From positions 1 to 11,162 of the forward strand of contig CAYTNN010000155.1 of assembly GCA_964439135.1 (NCBI GenBank): DNA of 11,162 nt, written 5' to 3'. The translations under genes were made by a program, and so were the position numbers. This DNA is from JAFGPJ01 sp964439135. GTDB lineage: Bacteria; Planctomycetota; Phycisphaerae; Sedimentisphaerales; Anaerobacaceae. Of this stretch, positions 1 through 8,064 are shown piece by piece. Numbering within the stretch: position 1 is the stretch's first letter; each line of letters begins with the position of its first letter. The notes beneath the pieces are model-generated. The model had not been told where the DNA came from. It worked only from the letters and a program-made list of their open reading frames with translations, and made no database searches.

Positions 1-18
1 TTTGAGACGGCGAAAAAA

Positions 19-40
19 CAAAGCCAATTCAAAGCCAATT
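19..40. repeat. Perfect 11-bp tandem repeat after the propeller gene
   Basis: CAAAGCCAATT occurs twice in a row, at 19-29 and 30-40, ending directly next to the stop codon (41-43) of the heme-propeller gene. On the minus strand it is followed by TTTTTT (13-18), but there is no stem, so it is not a clear terminator. Probably a small slippage duplication. Confidence 0.6.
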
Positions 41-1618
41 TCAGGGTCCGGCATCTTTAAGACTGGATTTGTAGGGCGTCTCTTCGGTTTGATTGCCCTG
101 TTTCGTGCCCACTTTGGGATCGAGTTTGGCTTTGACTATCCGGTCGGACCAGGCTGTCTTTATCAGCTTTTGCGGCGGGATTTTGACCGGGCCGGTCACG
201 AATTCCGGGATGTTGTAGACGATGATTCGTGATTGGTGATATTCCGGGTCCTTCTGCGGCAGTAAAAACGGCTTGCTGAAATTGCCGTTAGAATCAAAGT
301 AGCTGAAATAAGGATGCGTGCATAATCCATCCTGACGCTTGCTGCTGAAGACAACCCAACGGCCGTTACTGGACCAGCAGTGATAACTTTCCGCCCGGTC
401 GCTGTTTATCTTTGCCAGCTTATGAAATTCCAGTGTTTCGGTATCCAGCAGATACAAGTCCGAATCCGGCATATAGAGCGGGAAATATGAATATTCCGAC
501 ATGCATAAAAGAATATATTTGCCGTCGGGCGAGAGCTTCGGATGGGCGACGCTCAGGCCCAATTTGCTTGCGAGCAAAACAGGCTCAATCTCGCCCCATG
601 AATCGGTCTGGACATCGTAGGAGATGCGCATTAAATCATATTTCATTTTTTTTAAGGGATGTTCATCTGTGTCATAAATGTCCAGCGCCGGTGTACTGCA
701 AAAGTAGAGGTACTTGCCGTTCGGAGACCATTCGGGATATGTCTCCAATCGCTCGGAAGTCGATATTTTGGGGGATGTTGTGATTGTATTGGTTTTGACG
801 TTATAAAGCAGAAGGTCGGAGGCCCTGTCGTAAACATCGAGGTTTTTGCCGACGGCATGAAAAACCTGCTTTACCGTATTAAAAGCGAACGCGATGATTT
901 GGCCGTTCGGATGCCACGATCTGTATGACGTAGCGTGGTTGAAAGATGTCGAAGTATCTACCTTGGAAGTTTCGTTATCGTATGCCATTATCATCGATGT
1001 GCCGACCGCCCCGGCTCGCATATGAAATATCATTCGGTCCGGATTGTAATTATGAAAAGAATGACAGTTGACACAATTTTTGCCCATCGCCGTGTTCAGA
1101 ACAATGGGACGTTCGTCATAGCTTGTCAAATCGCGTTGATATATGCCCAGCTGGTCCCAATACTGGTACAGCGGTTTCATGAGCCGGTAAACGAGATGCG
1201 AATCGATTTCTTCCGGGGCAATGAAATTCTCAATAGGAGTGAAACGACTCCATTTACCTTCCTTGTCCCGGATAAAAATGGTTATGAGCAAAGACTTATT
1301 ACGATTCCGGCTTAATAATATTTTCCATGGTTTTACAGGAATCCTGATGTTGGAGGATCGACTGAATATGTCAATATCTTGGCCTTGTTCAGATGAAATC
1401 CGAACATAATATGCGCTGGCTGTTTCTTCGATGACAAAGTTGGTCGGAGCAATGTTCGGAGGGAGGGTCGTATTGGTATAATCCGGAGATATGGCCGGTT
1501 GTTTTTCGATGGAGCGGCAGGCTTCAAGATTCGGTTTCTCGCCCTTGCAGCCGGGGCATAATGTCACCGCTGCGATGCAGACAAAAAGAAAAATAATAAA
1601 AATCTTAAATCGGGGCAT
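41..1618 (-). CDS. Secreted PD40 beta-propeller protein with one c-type heme motif, putative lipoprotein
   Basis: Protein of 525 aa. Residues 1-23 form an export signal (basic MPRFK, then a hydrophobic run) ending in CPGC; C24, or less likely C21, could be lipidated, though neither fits the lipobox perfectly. Residues 45-135 look like a beta-rich N-terminal domain. A heme c motif NCVNCH lies at 181-186, with several Met nearby (196, 200, 209, 211) as possible axial ligands. TolB-like PD40 blade motifs follow: WHPNG at 235, WSPNG at 297, LSPDG at 362 and WSSNG at 415. Heme attachment would place the protein outside the cytoplasm. The frame stays open to an ATG at 1654, inside the upstream gene, but the ATG at 1618 is preferred: it directly precedes the signal peptide and lies 4 nt after the upstream stop. 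Function is unknown; electron transfer or envelope binding is inference. Sure of the domains, unsure of the role. Confidence 0.85.
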   Translation of the reverse strand: MPRFKIFIIFLFVCIAAVTLCPGCKGEKPNLEACRSIEKQPAISPDYTNTTLPPNIAPTNFVIEETASAYYVRISSEQGQDIDIFSRSSNIRIPVKPWKILLSRNRNKSLLITIFIRDKEGKWSRFTPIENFIAPEEIDSHLVYRLMKPLYQYWDQLGIYQRDLTSYDERPIVLNTAMGKNCVNCHSFHNYNPDRMIFHMRAGAVGTSMIMAYDNETSKVDTSTSFNHATSYRSWHPNGQIIAFAFNTVKQVFHAVGKNLDVYDRASDLLLYNVKTNTITTSPKISTSERLETYPEWSPNGKYLYFCSTPALDIYDTDEHPLKKMKYDLMRISYDVQTDSWGEIEPVLLASKLGLSVAHPKLSPDGKYILLCMSEYSYFPLYMPDSDLYLLDTETLEFHKLAKINSDRAESYHCWSSNGRWVVFSSKRQDGLCTHPYFSYFDSNGNFSKPFLLPQKDPEYHQSRIIVYNIPEFVTGPVKIPPQKLIKTAWSDRIVKAKLDPKVGTKQGNQTEETPYKSSLKDAGP

Positions 1619-1622
1619 ATGA

Positions 1623-3452
1623 TTACTCGTCGTCTCTATAATAGTATAATCCATAAAACCAGTAAGTATCTCTGTATTTTGTCAGCTCTTTACGTGCTGC
1701 TTTTTTATCCTTTTTATGCTTTGCCATAATGCTATTGAAATCATCGAACTTCCGAATTGTCTGCTCTGAGATGGTTTTACCCTGTAAGGCGATGCCCTTG
1801 CCGCCTGCAAGTTGATTGTAAATAAGCATGGCTTCTTCGAAATGCCGTGGAATTTTTGGATAATCATAATAATTCAATTGCTGGAGGTGCTTTGCAAAAC
1901 GACCGATCCGCCCTTCCAGAAGGCAGCACGCCATGAAATATTCGAATGCCATTTTATTCTTCGTATTCTGTAACAGCTCTTCCAGACACAGCTCCGGCTC
2001 GGCGGGAGAAACGAGGAAATCGGATTCAGGCATAACACTTTTGAGATATCGATATTTCGGATGCTCTGCAAAATCATTCTCGTCGGAAAGGTACTGTTGA
2101 TGTTCTTCAGCCCATTTTTTATGCCACATGGTTTTACGCAGCATTCCCAGATATTTGGCCGCGATGTCACGCTTGCCTTTCAGCAGATTCACCAGCACAA
2201 GACGCTGAAGATTCCACGCTGTATCTCCGTTAGCGGCTATGGCTTCATGGGCCCAGTGTTCCGACTCATTGATAAGACCGAGGTCGAAAAACAGATCGCT
2301 GTGCTGGAGCGCAAAAGGTGCACGAACGCTTTCACGCATGAAAATTCCATCGCTCCCGAAAAGCTGTGTCATGCCGAACATTTTATCGCACAAATAACCG
2401 GTATGGTACAACGCTCTATTGACCTGGCATTGAACGACATTACTAATCGGAAGACCCTTTTGCGCAATATCGAGCACATTTTGCCATTCTTCAAATCGCG
2501 CATAGTGGTCGATTAAGTAAAAAGCTTTTTCCTTTTTGTTGTATGAGTAAAAGGTGGATATGGCAACGAGAGAAAAAATCATGACAGCCTGGATCAATCG
2601 TATCGGAACAGAACGGCGGCATGCAAGCCTGTCCCAAAGATTGGTCGCGTTGGTTTTCCGGGCTTTGATATATCCGCCCTCAACCGTTACCAGCAGCAGA
2701 ACAAGCGGAAAGAATGCGTACAGCACCCAGGACAACCAGGTCACCCTATACATATCACAGGATGTCAGGTGCATAGTATAAGCGTCTCGAACGCGAATAA
2801 TAAATAATGTCGAAGCTGTGATATAGGGCAGCAGCGCGGCAAATAAGGTGTAAAGCAAAGATAAAACAATGCTGCGATGATGTAGAACCTCATAGAGTAT
2901 TATAACCAGCGAAAAGATAAAAGCCTGGCCGGCAGTCACATAATACAGGATTGTCTGGAGAATCAGATAGAGAAGTAATCGCAGGATACTTTTTGACCGA
3001 GCAAGGCGAATATAGATATTGATTCCGAGCAAAGCCCAGAGCAGTCCCAGCGTCAGAACGAGCGGAAATTTATAGTCACTGTGTAAGGCCAGGAGGATAA
3101 TTGATGGTATCCAGTGCAGATAAAGAATCGGCCGAATCGCGGTGATTGACCGGATGAGCAGCCATGTGTTCAAGGTGACAAAGGCGAAAACAAGAACGAG
3201 CAGCAACGCTCCCGTCCATGAATAATAAAAGAACTGTGAAAGGAATCCGGAGGCCAGTTCGTTTACTCCTCCCGGATAGCTGAAAAAATCTTTGATGAAG
3301 TATCGATCGAAGAAAAAGACCGGCTCCTGAGATTGGTAGATGAGTTTCGTATCTATTCGTAATAGCAGGTAAATAAAATAAAAAGACAGAAGAATTGCCG
3401 TAAACAGCAGTGACCAGGATGTGTCACGGGATTTCCAGCCTGTTTCTTTCAT
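1623..3452 (-). CDS. Polytopic membrane protein with C-terminal TPR-like region, DUF6057-like
   Basis: Protein of 609 aa. The N-terminal half (about 13-303) holds roughly nine hydrophobic segments, near 13-32, 80-102, 108-122, 130-148, 157-190 (probably two), 196-218, 238-256 and 285-303. The remainder (about 310-609) is soluble and helix-rich with paired-helix spacing like TPR repeats; its side of the membrane is not determined. A conserved-looking stretch at 56-80 (FFSYPGGVNE, then SQFFYYSWTGAL) resembles what I remember of the DUF6057 family in Bacteroidota; this is from memory and needs a profile search. The start ATG overlaps the kinase stop as ATGA, with AGGCGG just upstream, so translation is probably coupled. 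The heme-propeller gene starts 4 nt after its stop, so the two proteins probably act together in the envelope. No catalytic motif is recognisable. Confidence 0.85.
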   Translation of the reverse strand: MKETGWKSRDTSWSLLFTAILLSFYFIYLLLRIDTKLIYQSQEPVFFFDRYFIKDFFSYPGGVNELASGFLSQFFYYSWTGALLLVLVFAFVTLNTWLLIRSITAIRPILYLHWIPSIILLALHSDYKFPLVLTLGLLWALLGINIYIRLARSKSILRLLLYLILQTILYYVTAGQAFIFSLVIILYEVLHHRSIVLSLLYTLFAALLPYITASTLFIIRVRDAYTMHLTSCDMYRVTWLSWVLYAFFPLVLLLVTVEGGYIKARKTNATNLWDRLACRRSVPIRLIQAVMIFSLVAISTFYSYNKKEKAFYLIDHYARFEEWQNVLDIAQKGLPISNVVQCQVNRALYHTGYLCDKMFGMTQLFGSDGIFMRESVRAPFALQHSDLFFDLGLINESEHWAHEAIAANGDTAWNLQRLVLVNLLKGKRDIAAKYLGMLRKTMWHKKWAEEHQQYLSDENDFAEHPKYRYLKSVMPESDFLVSPAEPELCLEELLQNTKNKMAFEYFMACCLLEGRIGRFAKHLQQLNYYDYPKIPRHFEEAMLIYNQLAGGKGIALQGKTISEQTIRKFDDFNSIMAKHKKDKKAARKELTKYRDTYWFYGLYYYRDDE

Positions 3453-4390
3453 ATCCGCCTGACCTGTACTTCCATGCTATTTTGTGCATCCAGCCAGTTC
3501 ATTTTCTCGGTCCAGCCCCAGGCTCTTGCCGTGGCGACTTTTATCGCGGTCTTGAGTGCAGCGTCCATGACAGAACTATCTTTCAGGAAACCAGCCAGCA
3601 GGAAGTCGCCGCAGCCGACGGTCGAGAATACCTTTACGCGGCCGGCACACCTGCCCTGCCAGGCGCCGTCTTTGGTAACGACTACGCCGCCCCTGGCGCC
3701 ACGGCTGATAAGGACAATTTCAACCTTATCCAGCAACTTTCGGCCGGCTCGGGCCAGACTTACGGGCCCATCCTTAACCTGCTCGCCCAGCAGTTCGCTT
3801 AATTCCTCGACGTTCGGCTTTATCAGCCAGGCGGAACCGGTATTAACTATCTCTTTTAAGGGATACCCTGAAGTATCCAGAACGATTTTCGCCCGGCGGC
3901 TTTTGCAGAACTCGACAATCCGAATCACATCGCCCAAAAGCCCGCCGTCCGGCATTGTCCCGGCAAAGACACAAATGCTGCCCTTGTGCACGATTTTTTC
4001 CAGGTCGGCCTGCAATTTTTTCAAAGTCTTTGCCGAGGCCAGCCGGCTCTTGTTGCGCAGGTGCATCTCTTTGTTTTTGGCCGAATCGACAATTGTGATA
4101 TTCTGTCTCGTGGGAGCTGCAACGGGAGTCAATTTTACCCGAATCGACGGCCATAAGCTCCGCACGGCTGCCAGCATCTGCTCATGGTCGCCGCTACCCC
4201 ACAGGCCGGCCGCGATATTTCTCTGCCCCATCCACGCGAGCGCCTTGGAGACATTGAGCGCTTTTCCCGCAGGCCGAACGGTCTGCTCGTCGATTTCCTG
4301 GTGCAGGCCCCAGTCGATATTCCGTCCCCGGCAGGTAATATCCCACGCGGGCGACAGGCCAATTGTAATGATTGAAATTCTGTCTCTCAT
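3449..4390 (-). CDS. PfkB-family carbohydrate kinase (1-phosphofructokinase/tagatose-6-phosphate kinase-like)
   Basis: Protein of 313 aa, the usual length for this family (FruK-type enzymes are about 310). A family member transfers phosphate from ATP to a sugar or sugar phosphate in the cytoplasm. Visible motifs in order: an N-terminal strand ending GLSPAWD (11-17); PfkB signature 1 around AGKALNVSKAL (41-51); FAGTMPDG (142-149); KPNVEEL (191-197); SRGARGG (229-235), near the ATP site; and signature 2 STVGCGDFLLAGF (256-268) with the catalytic base D262. The opening GLSPAWD and GKALNVS resemble FruK/LacC enzymes more than ribokinases, so a phosphorylated ketohexose is the likely substrate; this is inference. 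Signature 2 usually reads GAGD but here reads GCGD. The gene starts 10 nt after rlmN and its stop overlaps the next start by 4 nt. No sugar transporter or aldolase is nearby to identify the pathway. Confidence 0.88.
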   Translation of the reverse strand: MRDRISIITIGLSPAWDITCRGRNIDWGLHQEIDEQTVRPAGKALNVSKALAWMGQRNIAAGLWGSGDHEQMLAAVRSLWPSIRVKLTPVAAPTRQNITIVDSAKNKEMHLRNKSRLASAKTLKKLQADLEKIVHKGSICVFAGTMPDGGLLGDVIRIVEFCKSRRAKIVLDTSGYPLKEIVNTGSAWLIKPNVEELSELLGEQVKDGPVSLARAGRKLLDKVEIVLISRGARGGVVVTKDGAWQGRCAGRVKVFSTVGCGDFLLAGFLKDSSVMDAALKTAIKVATARAWGWTEKMNWLDAQNSMEVQVRRI

Positions 4391-4400
4391 GGATTTGTGC

Positions 4401-5438
4401 TCATTTCATTTTACCGCCCAGCCAGTCGGCTCCGAGCTGGCCGCAGGCGGCCTTGATATTCCGGCCCATCCTGAAGCGTGTGGTCGTTTCGATGCCGGCC
4501 TGGCCCAGGACAGCGGCAAATTCCCTGATGCGGGCGCTGCCGCTACCGTCGTACTTGCATGTGGGAAACGGGTTGTGCTCGATCAGATTCACGTTGCACG
4601 CCAGTCCTTTAAGCAAATTTACAAGCATTTTCGCATGGCCGGCCGAGTCGTTCAATCCTTTAATCAGCACGTACTCGAAGGTGACACGCTGGCGGGTCCT
4701 GTCCTGATAAAACCGTACGGCCTTGAGCAATTCGGCTATCGGGTATTTGGCATTGATCGGCATCAGCTTCGTCCGCAGTGCGTCGGTCGGCGCGTTCAGC
4801 GAGACGGCCAGCCTGGGATGCACGTCTTCGGATGCGAGCTTGCGAATCTCCGGCGCCAGGCCGCACGTGCTGACCGTTATATGCCGTATGCCGATATTCT
4901 TGCCTTTCGGATGGTTCAAAATCCCGAGCGACTTTACCACCGCGGCATAATTAGCGAGCGGCTCACCCATTCCCATATATACCACGTTGCTGATTCGGCC
5001 GGCGTCTTTTTGCACGGTGTTGACCTGGTCGGCGATTTCGGCGGACGTGAGGTTTCGCCGGAGCTTGAGCTTTGCCGTAGCGCAGAATGTACAAGCCATC
5101 GCGCAACCAACCTGGGTCGAAACGCACAGCGTTCTCCTTCTGCCGTCGAGCAGCAGTACGGTTTCTATCCGGCCGCCGTCGCCCAGGGCAAAGGCGTACT
5201 TAGCGGTCCCGTCTTTGTCTGCCAGCTTGTTCAGGACGGAAAGCCGGGAGATAAAATATCCCTGGCCGGCAAGCTGCTCTCGAAAAACCTTGCTCAAAGG
5301 CTTGATTTCGGAAATCTCTTCGGCATCCTTTGTATGGATGAAATGAAAAATGTATCCTGCCAGGTATTTTTTGCCGCCCAGAGATTCTACGATCTGCTCG
5401 ATCTCGCCCGGCGTTTTGTCTTTAAGGTCCCTGCTCAT
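4401..5438 (-). CDS. rlmN: Dual-specificity RNA methyltransferase RlmN (23S rRNA A2503 / tRNA A37)
   Basis: Protein of 345 aa, shorter than E. coli RlmN (384) but with the full core. It is a radical-SAM enzyme that adds a methyl group to C2 of adenosine 2503 in 23S rRNA and adenosine 37 in some tRNAs. The 4Fe-4S motif CxxxCxxC is C112, C116, C119 in VGCAMACTFCATAK. The mechanistic cysteines corresponding to E. coli C118 and C355 are C105 (TLCVSTQ) and C332 (IKAACGQLG). The SAM-binding GMGEPL is at 156-161, followed by HITVSTCGLAP (186-196) and SLNAPTDALR (213-222). The C-terminal motif reads GRNIKAACGQL where GxDI is more usual. The start at 5438 gives a normal N-terminal domain, although the Shine-Dalgarno is weak. 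The gene heads the tightly spaced group rlmN, kinase, membrane protein, heme propeller. The identification is secure; the tRNA activity is inferred from the family. Confidence 0.96.
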   Translation of the reverse strand: MSRDLKDKTPGEIEQIVESLGGKKYLAGYIFHFIHTKDAEEISEIKPLSKVFREQLAGQGYFISRLSVLNKLADKDGTAKYAFALGDGGRIETVLLLDGRRRTLCVSTQVGCAMACTFCATAKLKLRRNLTSAEIADQVNTVQKDAGRISNVVYMGMGEPLANYAAVVKSLGILNHPKGKNIGIRHITVSTCGLAPEIRKLASEDVHPRLAVSLNAPTDALRTKLMPINAKYPIAELLKAVRFYQDRTRQRVTFEYVLIKGLNDSAGHAKMLVNLLKGLACNVNLIEHNPFPTCKYDGSGSARIREFAAVLGQAGIETTTRFRMGRNIKAACGQLGADWLGGKMK

Positions 5439-5540
5439 AACCGTAAAAGTCTACCAGATACGGGCCTTGCTGTCGAATTGCGAATGGAAATGACAAAATC
5501 AAAATCTTATGAAATTTAATCTGCTTTTTTAAATATCGTT
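5439..5540. other. Gap between ftsK and rlmN
   Basis: These 102 bp are AT-rich near the ftsK stop and contain no convincing hairpin with a T-tract on the minus strand, so no intrinsic terminator is seen after ftsK. I found no clear -35/-10 pair for rlmN either. Read-through from ftsK into rlmN is therefore possible, or a weak promoter may lie here. Confidence 0.4.
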
Positions 5541-7976
5541 TCAGTCTTCATCGTCGCTGTCGGTGGCGAGGTATTCCCGCTGACCCTCACTGACATAAGC
5601 CGGCTCCGAAGACTCGTCGGGCTCGGCGAGGTCTTCATAACCCGCCTCGGCGTCCGAGTCCATCTGCTCACGGATACGCTCATACTCTTCCAGCGTCATC
5701 ATCACTTCGCGAGCCTGGCTGCCCTTGTACTCGCCGAGTATTCCCGAGGCGGCCATCATCTCGATTATCCTCGAAGCCCTGGCATAACCGACATTAAGCC
5801 TTCGTTGAAGCAGTGAGACGCTGCCTCGTTTGGTCTCCAGTACCATACGCACCGCATCGTCGAACAGCTCGTCCCTGGCCATATCAGACGTATCGATTGT
5901 CTTAAGCCGGGTAAGCTCGGGATGGAATTGCGGCTCGGCAACCTCCTTCAGGTGCTTTACAATCCGCTTTATCTCGCCATCATCGACATAAGTGCCCTGG
6001 GCACGAGCCAGATCGCTCGTTCCCGGTTTTAAGAACAGCATATCGCCCTCGCCGAGCAGCGTTTCAGCGCCGTTCTGGTCGAGGATAATCCGGCTGTCCA
6101 TCCTGGCGGCCACGCGGAAACCGATACGTGTCGGCATGTTCGATTTGATCAGCCCGGTCACGACCGTTGCCTGAGGCCGCTGGGTAGCCAGGACAATATG
6201 AATGCCGACCGCCCGGCTCTTTTGTGCGAGGCGAACGATATAAGCCTCTATCTCCTTGGGCGCGGTCATCATCAAGTCGGCAAGCTCATCGATCACTATC
6301 ACAATATACGGCAGTTTCTTCGGAATCATCGCTTCTTCTTCCGGACTGCTCGGATTAAACCGCCTGAGAATCTCGTCGGAATCGAGTTTGTTAAACTCGG
6401 CAACATTCTTAACCTTGGCCTCGGCCAGCAGGGCATAACGCTCATCCATCTTTACCGTGGCCCATTCGAGTATCTGGACAGCCATCTTGGTCTCAGTGAC
6501 TATCGGGCACATCAGGTGCGGAATGGTATTAAAAGCCGTCATCTCGACCATCTTGGGGTCGATAAGAATCATCTTGACCTCATCCGGCCGTTTCGTGAGA
6601 AGCACGCTCGTAATGATGCTGTTTATACAGACGCTTTTGCCCGAGCCGGTTGTGCCGGCAATAAGCAAATGGGGCATCTTCGTCAGATCCGAAACAAGCG
6701 CCTCGGCTGAAGAGTCCTTGCCAAGGTACAGCGGTATCTGCATCTTTTGTGGTTTGCTGCCCGCCAGCTCGAACATATCCTTCATGCGGACTTTTTCTTT
6801 CTCGCTGTTTGGCACCTCGATCCCTATCGTGTGCTTGCCGGGCAGTGGAGCCACAACACGGACGGCACCGACACCCAGCGCACGAGCCATATCGTTCGAA
6901 AGGGCGGATATCTGGCTGACCTTAACACCTGCCGCAAGCTCAAGCTCGAACATTGTCACAACAGGACCGGAATCAGCCGCGACCACCCGCGCATTGATAT
7001 TGAACTCCGACAGCAGCTTCTCTAAAGCGCTTGCCTTTGCTTTAACAACCTTTTCCTGCACCGCAGCAAAACTATGCTCAGGTTCAGCCAGCAAATCCAA
7101 TGGCGGCAGCTCGTAATCATCGTAGGAGGGCTGAACGAAAGGACTTTTAGATGCCTGGTCACCCAGGGGACCGGGCTTTTTACCTTCCAAACGTGTCACT
7201 GCAATACTTTCCGGTCGTAATGACTTGTCAATCTCCGGCGGTTTCGGTATTTCACTTGTGACAACCGCGGGTTTTTGCCGGGCACTTAATTCTCGCCATA
7301 TCTCGTTGAGAACCTGTGAATGCTCCTTTGCAGCGGACCAGGCCGGTATTGCAACGCCCATTATCTTGGCGGTCGTATAGCCGAGCCCGCTTAGCACCAT
7401 TAACATCAGGCCATCGGCCAACAAAACCGCTCCGACCACCCAGATGGCCGCAAGTAATATATAAGTACCAAGTAAAGCAAAATGACTTTGCATAAGCTGT
7501 GCCGCCCCGGTCCCGAGAATTCCCCCTGACCCGGTCGGGAAATTGAAATAACGATAGGGCCATAGGCAATAGAAACTCATCGAAGCGGCCACCGTGACAA
7601 GGCCTAATCCAACGGTCCGTAAAATCAATTGATCCACGGTACGACCTGCGAGTTTGGAACCCCATAGGTAAATTGCCGATACCAGCACGATAAAGATGCC
7701 CGGTCCGACATAGTAGAGAAGATAGTAAGCGCAAAAAGCCCCTATCGAGCCGCACCAGTTAGCCGTCGGGTTATTATTAGGAGACTCAAAACCACTCGGC
7801 CAGTCACCGATGTCGAAACTCAAGCAACTGAATAAGAGCACGAGACACACACCAACCCCAAGGCACCTCAGCGCCGTCCGAGATATCGAACCTTGTGCCT
7901 GGTGTTTTTTAGCTCTTTTATATGTTTTTTTCTTTTTCACTTCGTTATTCCGGCTTCGGCGGATTGTTTTATTCAT
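5541..7976 (-). CDS. ftsK: DNA translocase FtsK/SpoIIIE
   Basis: Protein of 811 aa, close to SpoIIIE (787) and much shorter than E. coli FtsK because the linker is short. It is an ATP-driven hexameric pump that moves chromosomal DNA through the closing division site and works with XerCD at dif. After a basic N-terminus (KKKK at 14-17) come four membrane segments, near 35-54, 80-106, 117-138 and 168-198. A charged linker runs about 205-305. The motor has Walker A GTTGSGKS (441-448), Walker B IVIVIDE (558-564), then LATQRPQ (596-602) and the TGLIKSN loop (607-613). The winged-helix gamma domain, which reads orienting DNA sequences, is about 704-760 (RRLNVGYARASRIIEMM). An acidic tail of about 45 residues ends the protein. 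The frame stays open to an ATG at 8105, but those 43 residues are Cys/Arg-rich and unlike FtsK, and GGGGGAC precedes the ATG at 7976, so 7976 is chosen. Confidence 0.96.
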   Translation of the reverse strand: MNKTIRRSRNNEVKKKKTYKRAKKHQAQGSISRTALRCLGVGVCLVLLFSCLSFDIGDWPSGFESPNNNPTANWCGSIGAFCAYYLLYYVGPGIFIVLVSAIYLWGSKLAGRTVDQLILRTVGLGLVTVAASMSFYCLWPYRYFNFPTGSGGILGTGAAQLMQSHFALLGTYILLAAIWVVGAVLLADGLMLMVLSGLGYTTAKIMGVAIPAWSAAKEHSQVLNEIWRELSARQKPAVVTSEIPKPPEIDKSLRPESIAVTRLEGKKPGPLGDQASKSPFVQPSYDDYELPPLDLLAEPEHSFAAVQEKVVKAKASALEKLLSEFNINARVVAADSGPVVTMFELELAAGVKVSQISALSNDMARALGVGAVRVVAPLPGKHTIGIEVPNSEKEKVRMKDMFELAGSKPQKMQIPLYLGKDSSAEALVSDLTKMPHLLIAGTTGSGKSVCINSIITSVLLTKRPDEVKMILIDPKMVEMTAFNTIPHLMCPIVTETKMAVQILEWATVKMDERYALLAEAKVKNVAEFNKLDSDEILRRFNPSSPEEEAMIPKKLPYIVIVIDELADLMMTAPKEIEAYIVRLAQKSRAVGIHIVLATQRPQATVVTGLIKSNMPTRIGFRVAARMDSRIILDQNGAETLLGEGDMLFLKPGTSDLARAQGTYVDDGEIKRIVKHLKEVAEPQFHPELTRLKTIDTSDMARDELFDDAVRMVLETKRGSVSLLQRRLNVGYARASRIIEMMAASGILGEYKGSQAREVMMTLEEYERIREQMDSDAEAGYEDLAEPDESSEPAYVSEGQREYLATDSDDED

Positions 7977-7987
7977 TACGTTATGTC

Positions 7988-8012
7988 CCCCGTAACAGCA
8001 TCTCTGACGGGG
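7988..8012 (-). promoter_or_regulatory. Hairpin over the ftsK ribosome-binding site
   Basis: On the minus strand the sequence reads CCCCGT, CAG, loop AGATG, CTG, bulge TT, ACGGGG. This gives a 6-bp plus 3-bp stem with a 2-nt bulge. The 3' arm ends 11 nt before the ATG at 7976, and its GGGG overlaps the only Shine-Dalgarno-like sequence (GGGGGAC). Folding in the mRNA would hide the ribosome-binding site, so translational control of FtsK is plausible. The pairing is seen directly; the function is inferred. Confidence 0.45.
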
Positions 8013-8047
8013 TTCACACCTCCAACACTTTATTACGTCCCATAAGA

Positions 8048-8064
8048 GGCTTGTTCTCAAAGCC
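8048..8064 (-). promoter_or_regulatory. Small hairpin in the ftsK leader
   Basis: On the minus strand GGCTT, loop TGAGAAC, AAGCC form a perfect 5-bp stem with a 7-nt loop. It lies about 70 nt upstream of the ftsK start and 35 nt from the hairpin at 7988-8012, so the two could be parts of one structured leader. Alone it is short enough to arise by chance. Confidence 0.25.

Noticed and set aside
1619..1654. Upstream ATG at 1654 as the start of the heme-propeller protein
   Set aside because: It would overlap the membrane-protein gene, has no ribosome-binding site, and adds 12 polar residues before an otherwise normal signal peptide.
3474..5519. A 681-codon open frame on the plus strand, antisense to the sugar kinase and rlmN
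   Set aside because: It runs opposite two well-identified genes across their junction. Its translation has no recognisable domain and is rich in Arg, Ala, Pro and Ser, as expected for the reverse complement of GC-rich coding sequence.
6198..7116. Several plus-strand frames of 90-220 codons antisense to ftsK
   Set aside because: They mirror the ftsK codons and overlap each other in different frames. No ribosome-binding site or domain supports them.
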